Origin: JBBQER01 sp052148155
GTDB lineage: Bacteria > Actinomycetota > Acidimicrobiia > IMCC26256 > PALSA-610
Length of the DNA stretch: 64,000 nucleotides
Assembly (NCBI GenBank): GCA_052148155.1
Contig: JBKQIY010000198.1
Coordinates: forward strand, 40,784 to 104,783
Reading direction: 5' to 3'
This document shows, one piece after another, positions 7,817 to 16,962 of the stretch. Both the position numbers and the translations under genes were made by a program. The notes under the pieces were generated by a model. It saw only the letters and a list, made by a program, of their open reading frames with translations. It ran no database searches and was not told the origin of the DNA. The stretch's first letter is position 1, and every line of letters starts with the position of its first letter.

Positions 7817-8386
7817 TCAGATGTCGAGCAGGGTGCGGATCGCGCCCGTGAGGACCCGGCGAGCCCGGGAGGCGGACAGGCCCTGCGCGGCCCGTAACCG
7901 ATTCCAGGTGTCCCACGAAGCGAGCGCGTCGATCGCGTCGGCCACGTCGGACGGGACGCCGGGAAAGGCTCGATCAATTTGGCGTCGCAAGGTGCGGTCG
8001 ACCCGTGCGAGACTCGCCGCGATGGTCGGCGAACTCGCCAGCCACAAAAGCGCGGCACGACGTACTGGTGTGACACCTTCAAAGATCGCGGCGCGCTGGT
8101 CCACGAGTTGGCCGACCCGCTCGCCGATCGGCCTGGCCACGTCGATCGGGCCGGCCAAGCGAGCGAAGCGATCCCACTGTCGTTGGGCGACCGCGCCGCG
8201 CAGCGCCTCGACGTCAACGAAGTGGTTGTGAACCGAACGCGCCGACACGCCGGCCCGCTCGGCAACCTGTTGCACACTCGGGAGTAGGGTCCCTTCGTTG
8301 TAACAGGCGATCAGCGCGTCGATAATGGCCTCCCGGTTCCGAGCTCCTCGCCGGATCCGACCATCGACGACCGTCATGAGGTCCAT
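7817..8386 (-). CDS. TetR-family transcriptional regulator
   Basis: The 189-residue protein has an N-terminal TetR-type helix-turn-helix at residues 20-60 (SVQQVAERAGVSARSVHNHF) and a helical ligand domain. Either the ATG at 8386 or the one at 8377 could be the start; the hexamer TAGTGT at 8395-8390 favours the second. It precedes the sulfatase gene by 20 bases. A perfect 10-bp inverted repeat lies immediately upstream at 8393-8417, so autoregulation together with the sulfatase is likely. A sulfated or desulfated compound would be the logical ligand, but that is a guess. Confidence 0.85.
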   Translation of the reverse strand: MDLMTVVDGRIRRGARNREAIIDALIACYNEGTLLPSVQQVAERAGVSARSVHNHFVDVEALRGAVAQRQWDRFARLAGPIDVARPIGERVGQLVDQRAAIFEGVTPVRRAALLWLASSPTIAASLARVDRTLRRQIDRAFPGVPSDVADAIDALASWDTWNRLRAAQGLSASRARRVLTGAIRTLLDI

Positions 8387-8392
8387 CCAACA

Positions 8393-8417
8393 CTACTTGC
8401 AGTCTGCCTGCAAGTAG
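8393..8417. promoter_or_regulatory. Operator-like inverted repeat upstream of TetR-sulfatase operon
   Basis: Two perfect 10-base arms, CTACTTGCAG (8393-8402) and CTGCAAGTAG (8408-8417), flank a 5-base spacer. The left arm overlaps the likely -10 hexamer of the TetR gene. Size, symmetry and position are those of a TetR-family operator used for autorepression. Confidence 0.65.
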
Positions 8418-8643
8418 AATGAGGAGCAGGCTCCGCCGCGCACACAGCACTGCGACGGCCGCGGCTGGGTCAGCGTCGAGAGACACCGTGGTGTCGCCTG
8501 CGGGTCCGGGCTCGATCTCGAGCCGTCTGACCTCCGCTGCGGGAGTGACGACGCCGACGTTCCGCCCCAACCCACCCTCGCGAGCGCGGATGTGACCGAT
8601 GTCACTCAGGTCGAGGCTCGTCGATCGGCGTAGCGTTCACGTC
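8418..8643. other. Intergenic stretch between TetR gene and P450 gene
   Basis: No convincing reading frame is present. A second small dyad, GACACC-GT-GGTGTC, lies at 8482-8495. The presumed -10 of the P450 gene, TAGCGT, is at 8631-8636, 7 bases before the GTG start. Confidence 0.5.
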
Positions 8644-9948
8644 GTGACGACGAGCGAGACCCCCGACACCGGCTACCTCCCGGTGATGCTCAACCCGTTC
8701 GAGCCGGGTTTCTTCGACAACCCGTACGCGCAATACGCACTCGTGCGCGCGCAGGATCCGGTGCACATGAGCCCGCTCGGGGTCCTGGTGCTGTTCCGCT
8801 ACGAGGACGTCTCCCGCGCGCTGCGCGACCCGAACCTCAGCGTCGAACAGCGGCACGCGAAGCCGCTCGCCGTCGCGATGGACGCGGACATCCAAGCGAT
8901 GTTCGAGGAACGCCGTGAGGGTGGCACGCACACGATGCTCAACCTCGACCCGCCCGATCACCATCGGTTACGGCGGCTCGTCTCGAAGGTCTTCACTCCG
9001 CGTACCGTCGAAGCGTTACACCCGCGGATCTGCCAACTCGTCGACGAGCATCTCGATGCCGTCGTGGCCCGTGGTACCGGCGAGATGGACCTCATCGCCG
9101 ATCTCGCGTTCCCACTTCCGTTCGTCGTGATCTCGGAGATGCTCGGGATCCCCGAAGGCCGCGACCGCAACCAGCTGCGCGAATGGTCGGGCGCGGTGGT
9201 GAAGACCTTCGATCCCATCCTCACTCGGGCGGAACAGCTCGCGGCGTTCGACGCGGTCGACAACATCATCGCCTACGTCAACGAGACGATCGACTGGAAA
9301 CGTTCGCATCCGGCCTCCGACCTCCTGTCCGCGCTGATCGCCGCGGAGGACGAAGGCGATCGCCTCAGCGCGCAGGAGCTCGTCGAGCAGGTGATGCTGT
9401 TGTACGTCGCCGGCCACGAGACGACCGTGAACCTGATCGGGAACGGAACGCTCGCACTGCTACGCGATCGCGAGCAGCTCGAGCTGCTTCAAACCGATCC
9501 GTCGCTCGACGCGAACCTGCCAGATGAACTGTTGCGTTTCGACGGTCCAGTCCAGATGAGCCGACGAGTGACCCTGAAGCCGTACGAGCTCGACGGTCAC
9601 ATCATCGAGCCAGGAACGATCTTGATGACCTGCCTCGGGTCGGCGAATCGTGATCCGCTCAAGTGGGGCGACAGCTCCGACCGACTTGACCTGCGCCGTC
9701 CGGACTCCAATCAGCACGTCGCGTTCGGCGGCGGATTCCATTCGTGCCTCGGCGCACATCTGGCCCGGCTCGAAGCGCGGGTCGCGATCGGCACGTTCGT
9801 GCGCCGCTTCCCCACGGTCGAACTGGCGACCGATCAACCCGAATGGAACGGCCGCATCGTGCTGCGCGGCCTCGCAAGTCTTCCGCTGGCGATCCGCTCC
9901 TCACCCGCCGACTCGAGCCGAGCTGCGGATCGTCGACTCGCCTCCTGA
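8644..9948 (+). CDS. Cytochrome P450
   Basis: The 434-residue P450 has all family hallmarks: the I-helix oxygen-activation motif AGHETTV, an ExxR motif in DELLRF, and the haem-binding loop FGGGFHSCLG with the proximal Cys at about residue 368. It is of the soluble bacterial class I type and needs ferredoxin and reductase partners not seen in the immediate surroundings. The GTG at 8644 is preferred over the ATG at 8599 because the protein similarity begins after it and TAGCGT lies 7 bases upstream. The last 20 residues are low complexity. Confidence 0.9.
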   Translation: MTTSETPDTGYLPVMLNPFEPGFFDNPYAQYALVRAQDPVHMSPLGVLVLFRYEDVSRALRDPNLSVEQRHAKPLAVAMDADIQAMFEERREGGTHTMLNLDPPDHHRLRRLVSKVFTPRTVEALHPRICQLVDEHLDAVVARGTGEMDLIADLAFPLPFVVISEMLGIPEGRDRNQLREWSGAVVKTFDPILTRAEQLAAFDAVDNIIAYVNETIDWKRSHPASDLLSALIAAEDEGDRLSAQELVEQVMLLYVAGHETTVNLIGNGTLALLRDREQLELLQTDPSLDANLPDELLRFDGPVQMSRRVTLKPYELDGHIIEPGTILMTCLGSANRDPLKWGDSSDRLDLRRPDSNQHVAFGGGFHSCLGAHLARLEARVAIGTFVRRFPTVELATDQPEWNGRIVLRGLASLPLAIRSSPADSSRAADRRLAS

Positions 9949-9977
9949 GGCAGTGCCCGAGTTCCTGACCGAACCTC

Positions 9978-10799
9978 CTACGGCCGGCGGGGACGGTTGG
10001 TCCAGCCACCTTCTTCGGTCGGGAACCAGCCGCTGGCGGCGAGCGTCCCCCCGTCGGGGTGCACCGTCGTACCGGTCACGAAACCTGCGAGGTCGGACGC
10101 AAGGAACAAGGCAACACCCGCAGTGTCGGCCGGGGTACCAAACCGGCCGAGCGGAACCCAAGACGGGATGAGGTATTCGTCGTCGGCACCGACCCAGCGC
10201 GAGTACGGCACTTGCAGCGTCTCGGTCACGTCGGGCGCGATCGCGTTCACACGGATCCGGTAGCGCCCGTACTCGACCGCCAGACTGCGGGTGAGGCCGG
10301 TAATCGCGGCCTTGAACGCCGAGTAGACCGCCCGGGTGGGAATCGCCCGGAACGCCTCGATGGTCGAGACGTTCACGATGCTGCCGCCATCACCCTGGGC
10401 GACGAGCACCGGCAACACCGCGCGCGCACACGAGAGCACATGCCCGAGATTGACCCGGTAGAGCTCGTCCCATTCTTCGTCTGACTGTTCGTGGAACGCC
10501 TTGCGGGCACCGCCGTAATGGCCGACGTTGTTGACGAGGACGTCCACGCGACCGAACTCGTCACGCGCCGCGGTCACCAACGCGTCGGCCACGCCGCCGT
10601 CGCGTACGTCGGCGACCACCGAGACGGCGCGGCCGGCATCGCCCGTAATCGCGAGCTGGGTTTCGCGCGCGCGTGCGTGGTCGATCTCGGCGATGACGAC
10701 GGCCGCGCCGTGTCGTGCGAAGCACTCGGAAACTCCGCGCCCGATCCCTCCACCACCGCCGGTCACGATCGCGACTTTGCCGGCGAGCAGGTCACCCAC
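9978..10799 (-). CDS. Short-chain dehydrogenase/reductase (SDR)
   Basis: The 273-residue classical SDR has TGGGGGIGRG for NAD(P) binding (residues 13-22), the structural NNVG motif, the catalytic Ser in VNVSTIEAF and Tyr-x3-Lys in YSAFK, and a C-terminal PDGGT strand. The GTG start at 10799 is preceded by TAGCGT at 10813-10808, a leaderless arrangement. It converges on the P450 gene with a 29-base gap. The substrate is unknown. Confidence 0.9.
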   Translation of the reverse strand: MGDLLAGKVAIVTGGGGGIGRGVSECFARHGAAVVIAEIDHARARETQLAITGDAGRAVSVVADVRDGGVADALVTAARDEFGRVDVLVNNVGHYGGARKAFHEQSDEEWDELYRVNLGHVLSCARAVLPVLVAQGDGGSIVNVSTIEAFRAIPTRAVYSAFKAAITGLTRSLAVEYGRYRIRVNAIAPDVTETLQVPYSRWVGADDEYLIPSWVPLGRFGTPADTAGVALFLASDLAGFVTGTTVHPDGGTLAASGWFPTEEGGWTNRPRRP

Positions 10800-10807
10800 G
10801 GTTGCGG

Positions 10808-10813
10808 ACGCTA
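10808..10813 (-). promoter_or_regulatory. -10 hexamer of the SDR gene (leaderless)
   Basis: TAGCGT on the bottom strand, 8 bases before the GTG at 10799, with no Shine-Dalgarno sequence between them. Confidence 0.45.
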
Positions 10814-10837
10814 GTACGCAACCGTGGGATCGAACCG

Positions 10838-13183
10838 CTAGACCAGCGCGAGCTCCAAGACCTCGCGCACGTTGCGCACAGGATGGAACTGCATCGCCGC
10901 ACGGACCGCTTCGGGCACGTCGTCGAGGTCGGGCTCGTTGTCGATCGGCAGGATCACGTCGGTGAGTCCGGCACGATGGGCGGCGAGCACTTTCTGCTTC
11001 AGCCCGCCGATCGGCAAGACACGGCCTTGCAGCGTGACTTCGCCGGTCATGCCGACGCCCGCCTTCACCGGCCGGCCGGTGACCAACGACGCGAGCGCGG
11101 TGGTCATCGTGATGCCGGCCGACGGACCGTCCTTCGGCACGGCGCCCGACGGGACGTGCAGGTGGAAACGTCGGTGATCGAACGCTCCCGCCGGCACGTC
11201 GAGCTCCTCGGCGTTGGCCCGCACGAACGACAACGCGATTTGCGCCGATTCCGACATCACGTCGCCGAGTTGTCCGGTCACTTGCAGACCGGGTTCGCCG
11301 TCCATCGCTGTGACCTCGATTGTCAGCACGTCGCCGCCGGCGCCCGTCACCGCGAGTCCGGTCGCCAGACCGGGCACCGGGGGACGGGTCGCGTCTTCGG
11401 CGTGGAAGCGCGGCCGGCCGACGTACTCGTTGAGCGTGTCGGTATCGACGACGACCGTCGCCGTCTCACCGCCCGCGACCTTGCGGGCGGCCTTGCGCAC
11501 CGCCTTGCCGAGCTGACGCTCGAGGTTCCGCACGCCGGCTTCGCGGGTCCAGCCGTCAACGAGCGCATGCAACGCCGCGTCCGTGATCTCCAGCTCGTCG
11601 TCGCGCAAGCCCGCCTTCTCGCGTTGGCGCGGGAACAAGTGATGCTTGGCGATCGCGACCTTTTCGTCTTCGGTGTAGCCGTCGAGTTGCACGAGCTCCA
11701 TGCGGTCGAGCAACGGACCGGGGATCGTGTCGAGCACGTTGGCGGTCGTCAGGAACAACACGTCGGACAGGTCCAGGTCGAGCTCGAGGTAGTGGTCACG
11801 GAAGGTGTGGTTCTGCGCGGGGTCCAAGACCTCAAGCAGCGCGGAGGACGGATCACCGCTCCAACCACCGGCCTGCAGCTTGTCGACCTCGTCGATGAGT
11901 ACGACAGGGTTCATCGCTTTCGCCTCGGTCAACGCGGCGACGATGCGTCCCGCACGGGCGCCGACGTACGTCCGCCGATGCCCTCGGATCTCGGCTTCGT
12001 CGCGCACGCCACCCACGGAGATCCGGACGAACGGCCGACCCAACGCGCGCGCGACCGACTCTCCCAGCGACGTCTTCCCCACGCCGGGAGGGCCGACCAA
12101 CCCCAAGATGGCACCCGAGCCGCGACCGCTGGCGGCGGTCCCCAGTCCGCGCTCGCGCCGCAGCACCCGCACGGCCAGGAACTCCAAGATGCGTTCCTTC
12201 ACGTCGTCGAGTCCGTCGTGGTCGGCGTCGAGCACCGTCCGTGCCGCGTCGAGGTCGGCATCTTCGGTCACGTAGGTTCCCCAGGGCAGGTCGAGGACTG
12301 CGTCGAGCCAGTTGCGGACCCAGGCCTGTTCGGGGTTCTGCGCGCCCATGCGCTCGAACCGGTCGAGCTCTTTGTCGACCGCGGCGCGCACCTTGTCGGG
12401 GAGCTCGAGTGCGTTCGCACGGGTCCGGTACTCGGCCGCGGCGTCGTCGTCGCTCTCGCCGAGCTCTTTGCGGATGGCATCCAGCTGGCGGCGCAGCAAC
12501 ATTTCGCGCTGCTGCGCGTCGATGCCGTCCGTCACCTCGGTGCGGATCCGTTCTTTCAGCTCCAACGCGGCGAGGGCCTCGCGGGCCCAGACCAAAGCCA
12601 GCTCGAGGCGCGCTTCCACCTCGACGGCCTCCAGCAACTCGACTCGTTGTGCGAGGTCGAGGTTCGGCGCGTACGCGGCCATATCGGCCAGCTGTCCGGG
12701 CGTGTCGACACCCGCGAGGATGTCGCCGATCCGGCCTGCGCCTCGATGCTCGAGGATCGTCTCCACGACCGCGCGGTACTCCTTCGACAGCTCGCGGGCA
12801 CGTTCGGTCGGCTCCGGGTCTTCGACCGGAACGACCTCGACGTGCAGCGCGCCTTCGTTGCCGACCGAGCCGCTGCCCACATGCGCACGGCTGACGCCGC
12901 GGATCACGAGCGCGAGCGTGCCGTTCGGCAACTCGCCGGCGTTTTCGATCTGGGCGACGGTGCCGACCGTCGAGTAGCGACCGTCGACGCGCGGGACGAG
13001 GATCAGACGACGCCCGGCCTGTTCGGCTGCCGCACCGGCCCGTTTCGCCTCGTCGGTTTCGAGCGCGATCGTCACGACCATCTGCGGGAACACGACTCCC
13101 TGGGTCAGCGGGAGCATCGGGAGCACCTCGGTGCCAGTCTCCGATTCGCCGGATTTGAAGCTTGTGGTGTCGTAGTCGGTCAT
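10838..13183 (-). CDS. lon: Lon ATP-dependent protease
   Basis: The 781-residue protein has the full Lon architecture: an N-terminal substrate-recognition domain (LPMLPLTQGVVFPQM onward), a central AAA+ module with Walker A GPPGVGKTS and Walker B VVLIDEVDKL, and a C-terminal protease domain with Ser688 in DGPSAGIT and Lys731 in GGLKQK forming the Ser-Lys dyad. It degrades misfolded and regulatory proteins in the cytoplasm. Length is normal. It starts at the ATG 13183, divergent from the second sulfatase. I see no HspR or CtsR-like box in the 120-base upstream region. Confidence 0.97.
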   Translation of the reverse strand: MTDYDTTSFKSGESETGTEVLPMLPLTQGVVFPQMVVTIALETDEAKRAGAAAEQAGRRLILVPRVDGRYSTVGTVAQIENAGELPNGTLALVIRGVSRAHVGSGSVGNEGALHVEVVPVEDPEPTERARELSKEYRAVVETILEHRGAGRIGDILAGVDTPGQLADMAAYAPNLDLAQRVELLEAVEVEARLELALVWAREALAALELKERIRTEVTDGIDAQQREMLLRRQLDAIRKELGESDDDAAAEYRTRANALELPDKVRAAVDKELDRFERMGAQNPEQAWVRNWLDAVLDLPWGTYVTEDADLDAARTVLDADHDGLDDVKERILEFLAVRVLRRERGLGTAASGRGSGAILGLVGPPGVGKTSLGESVARALGRPFVRISVGGVRDEAEIRGHRRTYVGARAGRIVAALTEAKAMNPVVLIDEVDKLQAGGWSGDPSSALLEVLDPAQNHTFRDHYLELDLDLSDVLFLTTANVLDTIPGPLLDRMELVQLDGYTEDEKVAIAKHHLFPRQREKAGLRDDELEITDAALHALVDGWTREAGVRNLERQLGKAVRKAARKVAGGETATVVVDTDTLNEYVGRPRFHAEDATRPPVPGLATGLAVTGAGGDVLTIEVTAMDGEPGLQVTGQLGDVMSESAQIALSFVRANAEELDVPAGAFDHRRFHLHVPSGAVPKDGPSAGITMTTALASLVTGRPVKAGVGMTGEVTLQGRVLPIGGLKQKVLAAHRAGLTDVILPIDNEPDLDDVPEAVRAAMQFHPVRNVREVLELALV

Positions 13184-13292
13184 GTCGTGCTCACTTTGGT
13201 CGTGAGGGTCTTTTCAAGTAACACCGAGCCAACGTCGTGGCTTGCACGTCGATTCCCGATCGCGCGGGTCGGGTTGCGCGCGCATCCGCCAT

Positions 13293-13298
13293 TAGCGT
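13293..13298 (+). promoter_or_regulatory. -10 hexamer of the second sulfatase gene (leaderless)
   Basis: TAGCGT, 7 bases upstream of the GTG at 13306, with no Shine-Dalgarno sequence. Confidence 0.45.
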
Positions 13299-13305
13299 TG
13301 CTGAC

Positions 13306-14841
13306 GTGAACCGACGGCCCCCGCCTGACCTGAATGTCCTGTTCGTGACCGTCGACCAGTGGCGCGGCGACTGCCTCAGCGGCGCCGGCCATCCGGTGGT
13401 GCGCACCCCGAACCTCGACCGGCTCGCGGCGGGGGGCGTCTCGTTCCGGCGCCATTTCGCGCAGGCCGCGCCGTGCGGACCGAGCCGCGCGTCGCTCTAT
13501 ACCGGCATGTATCTGATGAACCACCGGTCGGTGCTCAACGGCACCCCCCTCGACGCCCGCCATACCAACATCGCGCTGGTCGCCCGAGAACGCGGCTATG
13601 AGCCGGCCCTGTTCGGCTATACAGACACGAGCGTCGACCCTCGTACCGTTTCCGGAGACGACCCGCGATTGCGATCGTACGAAGGCGTGCTTCCCGGCTT
13701 CGATCCGGTCGGCTACCTCCCCGAGGGCGACCCGGCGTCGTGGATCGATTGGATGCGAGCCGCCGGGGTAGCCGTGCCCGACGACTGGCGCACGTTCGTC
13801 GATCGGCCAGCCCGCGGTACCCGTTGGCGCACCCAGTACGACGCCGAACACAGCCAGACCGTGTTCCTCACAGATCGCTTCCTCGAGTTCGTCGACGACC
13901 GGGCCTTAGCCGGCACCTCCTGGTTCGCGCACGTCTCGTACCTTCGGCCGCACCCACCGTTCCTCGCGCCGTTCCCGTACGACACGATGTTCGATCCTGC
14001 GTCGGTCCCCCACCCGGTTCGCGCCGCGACCCGAGCCGACGAAGGCGCCCAGCATCCGCTGCTCGCGCTGTTGATCAACCATCCTTTTGTCGCGTCGCCC
14101 GACGACCCGCAAGAACAGCGCGAGTTGCAGGCGACCTATTACGGAATGATGGCCGAGGTCGACGAACAACTCGGCCGCGTCTTCGACGCGCTCGACGAGA
14201 CCGGTCTGGCGTCTCGCACGCTCGTGGTCCTGACCTCCGACCACGGCGAGACGCTCGGGGACCACTGGATGATGCACAAGCTCGGGTGGTTCGACCAGAC
14301 ATTCCACGTTCCGCTCATCGTGCGCGATCCTCGCGACCGTTTCGACGCGACCCGCGGTCGGGTGGTGCACGCGTTTACAGAACACGTCGACGTATTCCCG
14401 ACGATTGCCGAGCTCGTCGGGGCCGACGTGCCGCTGCAATGCGATGGACGGCCGCTCACCCCGTGGCTCCGGGGAGACACGCCGCACGATTGGCGGCGCG
14501 AGGTGCATTCGGAGTTCGACTTCCGGGATCCGGACGGCGCGATGTTCGAGGGCGTGTTCGGACTCACCCTCGAGGAGTGTTCGCTCGCGGTGCTGCGCGA
14601 CGACCACGGGAAGTACGTGCACTTCTCGGGACATCCGACGATGCCGCCGATTTTCTTCGACCTCGACACGGATCCGGCGCAGGTCGTCAACCGGGCCGAC
14701 GACCCGACCTATGCCCCAACGGTGCTCGGCTACGCGCAGCGAATGCTTGCCTGGCGGATGCGTCACGCCGAACGCACACTCACCGGAATGAAACTGACCG
14801 CACATAAGGGTTTAGTCGAGCGTCGCTCACCTCGCCGATAG
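13306..14841 (+). CDS. Sulfatase / phosphonate-monoester-hydrolase family protein
   Basis: The 511-residue alkaline-phosphatase-superfamily hydrolase has FVTVDQWRGDCLSG near the N terminus, the modification motif Cys57-Gly-Pro-Ser-Arg, and VLTSDHGETLGDHW at the second metal cluster. The C-P-S-R form and the TYYGMMAEVDEQLGR helix are typical of arylsulfatases and PMH-like hydrolases. No signal peptide is seen. The GTG at 13306 was chosen because the domain begins directly after it and TAGCGT is 7 bases upstream. It is not closely similar to the sulfatase at 6195. Confidence 0.88.
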   Translation: MNRRPPPDLNVLFVTVDQWRGDCLSGAGHPVVRTPNLDRLAAGGVSFRRHFAQAAPCGPSRASLYTGMYLMNHRSVLNGTPLDARHTNIALVARERGYEPALFGYTDTSVDPRTVSGDDPRLRSYEGVLPGFDPVGYLPEGDPASWIDWMRAAGVAVPDDWRTFVDRPARGTRWRTQYDAEHSQTVFLTDRFLEFVDDRALAGTSWFAHVSYLRPHPPFLAPFPYDTMFDPASVPHPVRAATRADEGAQHPLLALLINHPFVASPDDPQEQRELQATYYGMMAEVDEQLGRVFDALDETGLASRTLVVLTSDHGETLGDHWMMHKLGWFDQTFHVPLIVRDPRDRFDATRGRVVHAFTEHVDVFPTIAELVGADVPLQCDGRPLTPWLRGDTPHDWRREVHSEFDFRDPDGAMFEGVFGLTLEECSLAVLRDDHGKYVHFSGHPTMPPIFFDLDTDPAQVVNRADDPTYAPTVLGYAQRMLAWRMRHAERTLTGMKLTAHKGLVERRSPRR

Positions 14842-14932
14842 CCACGCCGAAGCGCCCATCGATCCGGGCGCACCCGCGGGCGACGCGACCGGTCGTCACG
14901 TCACGGCAACCTTGCAGCTCCCGGTCCGCTGG

Positions 14933-15604
14933 TCACGCCAGCGGATTCCGCCTTTGGAGCTGTCCATGCGAGTCGTAGGGACGGAAGCGGATGAATGCCT
15001 GCTGGTGGTGAAACGGCTTCGCTTCGCCCGTCGCGATCGCGTCCGGGTGGGCCGGGTCGCGGTGTCCGTACGCGAACGTCGACAGCGCCTGCGTCGAGTC
15101 CCACAGCGAACAGGTCGCGACGAGCGATGGTGGACGGGCGAGGCCGGTCGCCCAGGTGAGGCCGGGAGCCACGACGACGCTCGCTTCGGCTTTCGCACTC
15201 GTACGCAGGAAACGGATCAGCTGACTGGTCCGGGGGCGACCGAGCGTGAGCGCGGCGACGGGACCGTCGTAGTCGACGTTTCGTCCGGTCGGGGTGTCGA
15301 GTGGAAGTCCGGGCCAGGTGCCGTACGCGCGCAGCGGCGCGAGCCGTACGTGCCAGCCCGACGAAAACTTGGCCGCGAGCGGATGGTCGGCGAGAAAGCG
15401 GTCGAGCGGGTCGTCACCTTCCCAGAACGCGATGAGGCCGGCGCGGCCGAGTTGCGGTGACGGAAGGATCGAGCCTCCGAGCGGCGCGGCCAGCGCGACT
15501 TGCGCGTGGCGTAGCCCGGCGATCGAGCCCGCGGGCGGGACCTTGCGGGCGATTGCAAGCGCCGAAGGAACACCGACATCGGCCAGATGGACTGATGCGA
15601 TCAT
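14933..15604 (-). CDS. Monooxygenase-like protein of the CrtA/DUF3291 dimeric alpha-beta barrel type
   Basis: The 223-residue protein has the pattern of spheroidene-monooxygenase-like proteins: a GLIAFWEGDDPLDRFLADHP segment in the first half and SLWDSTQALSTFAYGHRDPAH followed by FIRFRPYDSHG in the second half, as in dimeric alpha/beta-barrel oxygenases. The ATG at 15604 follows GGGAGG by a few bases. It converges on the sulfatase gene with a 90-base gap. The family identity is by pattern only, and it may not be catalytic. Confidence 0.55.
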   Translation of the reverse strand: MIASVHLADVGVPSALAIARKVPPAGSIAGLRHAQVALAAPLGGSILPSPQLGRAGLIAFWEGDDPLDRFLADHPLAAKFSSGWHVRLAPLRAYGTWPGLPLDTPTGRNVDYDGPVAALTLGRPRTSQLIRFLRTSAKAEASVVVAPGLTWATGLARPPSLVATCSLWDSTQALSTFAYGHRDPAHPDAIATGEAKPFHHQQAFIRFRPYDSHGQLQRRNPLA

Positions 15605-16062
15605 GGCACCTCCCGTGCGCGGCCAGTCTGATCCGCCCGGCGACTCGACAACGAATCAGACGAACGCGTCCCGCAGCACCCGTCGGTGCGCGTGCAGGCG
15701 TTGGTCGCGTCGAGGTGTGGGTGTTGTCGACGAGGGCCTACCCGTCGACAACGACCATCGTTCGGTGTGCGGCCGGACAGACCCGGTCACGCGTTCGACC
15801 AGACCGTCCGAGACGAACGGGGCGGGCCCTTCGGAAGTCGCAGACGTGGACCTTGCGGGCCGAGCATCCGACGGGTCGATCGTGCCCGCATGGGAGCAGG
15901 CCGGGCCTCGCTTCGAACATGCCCGCGGCGTCTTGGGCGGTTTGGCGACCAGCTGGTCGAGCTGATCGTCTGGGCTGAACGTCCCGATCATCTCGATGTT
16001 TGCGTCGCCTCGGCTGAGGTTCGTGTCGCGTCAACCGGCCGCGGCTATATCCTCCGCCGCCG
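15605..16062. other. 458-base intergenic region with a strong hairpin
   Basis: Reading frames here are low-complexity and arginine/serine rich, so I see no gene. The main structure is a 10-bp inverted repeat at 15723-15752. A weak TATCCT at 16048-16053 may be the -10 of the next gene. Confidence 0.5.
15723..15752. repeat. Perfect 10-bp inverted repeat / hairpin
   Basis: GTTGTCGACG (15723-15732) and CGTCGACAAC (15743-15752) are exact reverse complements around a 10-base loop. The loop contains GGG and CCC that could extend the stem with one bulge. No T-tract follows, so it is not a typical intrinsic terminator. Confidence 0.6.
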
Positions 16063-16962
16063 ATGGACGCACGGACGTTTTTCGGCCTGGAACCCACCGG
16101 CGAACCGCACATCTGGCAGATGCAGGTGGTTTCAAGCCTCATCTCTGGAACTGGTGCGCTGTTCGGCGGGTGCGGGCTCGGCGCCGCGATCGAAGTCGTG
16201 GAACAGGTCACGGGCAGGCCGTGCGTGTGGGCGACCGCGCAGTTCCTGTCGTACGCGCGGCCGCCCGCGGTGGTCGAACTCGAGGTGGTCGAGGCTGTGC
16301 GCGGTCATCAGATCAGCCAGGTGCGTGTGAGCGCACGTGTCGGCGACCGCGAGATCCTCACCGTGGTCGGCGCGTTCGGCTGGCGGCCGAGCCCGCTCGC
16401 CGGCCAATGGGCAGCTCGGCCCGACGTCGCACCTCCCAACGACTGCCCTCCCCGGCCGTTGATGAACCGTCACCAGGGCACGATCATGGACCGTCTCGAG
16501 TCCAAGCTCGCCGATGCCCGCCCGTATTGGGAGCTCACGGGCATCGCCGGTTCCGGCAACGCGGCGCTGTGGGTTCGGTTGCCCGAGCTGATGAATGCGT
16601 CGGCGGCAACGCTCGCGATCATCGGCGACTTCGTGCCGTTCGGCATCGGCCAAGCGCTTGGCCAACGGGCGGGCGGCAACAGCCTCGACAATACGCTGCG
16701 CGTCGCTCGGAACGTGCCTACCGGCTGGGTGCTCGCCGACGTGCGCGTCCACGCAGTCGCCGACGGCTTCGGCCACGGACTCGTGCACCTGTGGGCCGAG
16801 AACGGCACGCTGTTGGGAACCGCGAGCCAGTCGACGATCGTACGCGCCCACGGACCGGTCGATGACGCACGGCCCGACGATCGGCCACTGACTGAGCTCG
16901 AAGGATCGTTGGATCCGAGCGTTGAGCCCACCGGCGAGACGCATGGGAGGATGAACCGATGA
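16063..16962 (+). CDS. Acyl-CoA thioesterase family protein (TesB-like double hotdog)
   Basis: The 299-residue protein resembles the product at 5326. It has an N-terminal hotdog domain with the GGCGLGAAIEVVEQVTGRP central helix and a C-terminal hotdog domain ending in HVWAENGTLLGTASQS-like strands. It is the first gene of a two-gene operon. Its stop overlaps the start of the F420-type oxidoreductase (ATGA), so acyl-CoA hydrolysis and a flavin/F420 redox step may act in one pathway. Confidence 0.7.
   Translation: MDARTFFGLEPTGEPHIWQMQVVSSLISGTGALFGGCGLGAAIEVVEQVTGRPCVWATAQFLSYARPPAVVELEVVEAVRGHQISQVRVSARVGDREILTVVGAFGWRPSPLAGQWAARPDVAPPNDCPPRPLMNRHQGTIMDRLESKLADARPYWELTGIAGSGNAALWVRLPELMNASAATLAIIGDFVPFGIGQALGQRAGGNSLDNTLRVARNVPTGWVLADVRVHAVADGFGHGLVHLWAENGTLLGTASQSTIVRAHGPVDDARPDDRPLTELEGSLDPSVEPTGETHGRMNR

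Noticed and set aside
7797..7916. N-terminal extension of the first sulfatase
   Set aside because: It overlaps the TetR gene and resembles no signal peptide; the ATG at 7796 has a ribosome site and starts the domain.
10715..13309. 864-codon top-strand frame opposite Lon
   Set aside because: It is the antisense of lon, arginine/histidine rich without family motifs; Lon on the other strand has all catalytic residues.
15656..15991. 111-codon bottom-strand frame in the gene-free region
   Set aside because: Low complexity, Arg/Ser/Pro/Thr rich, no family pattern, no ribosome site.
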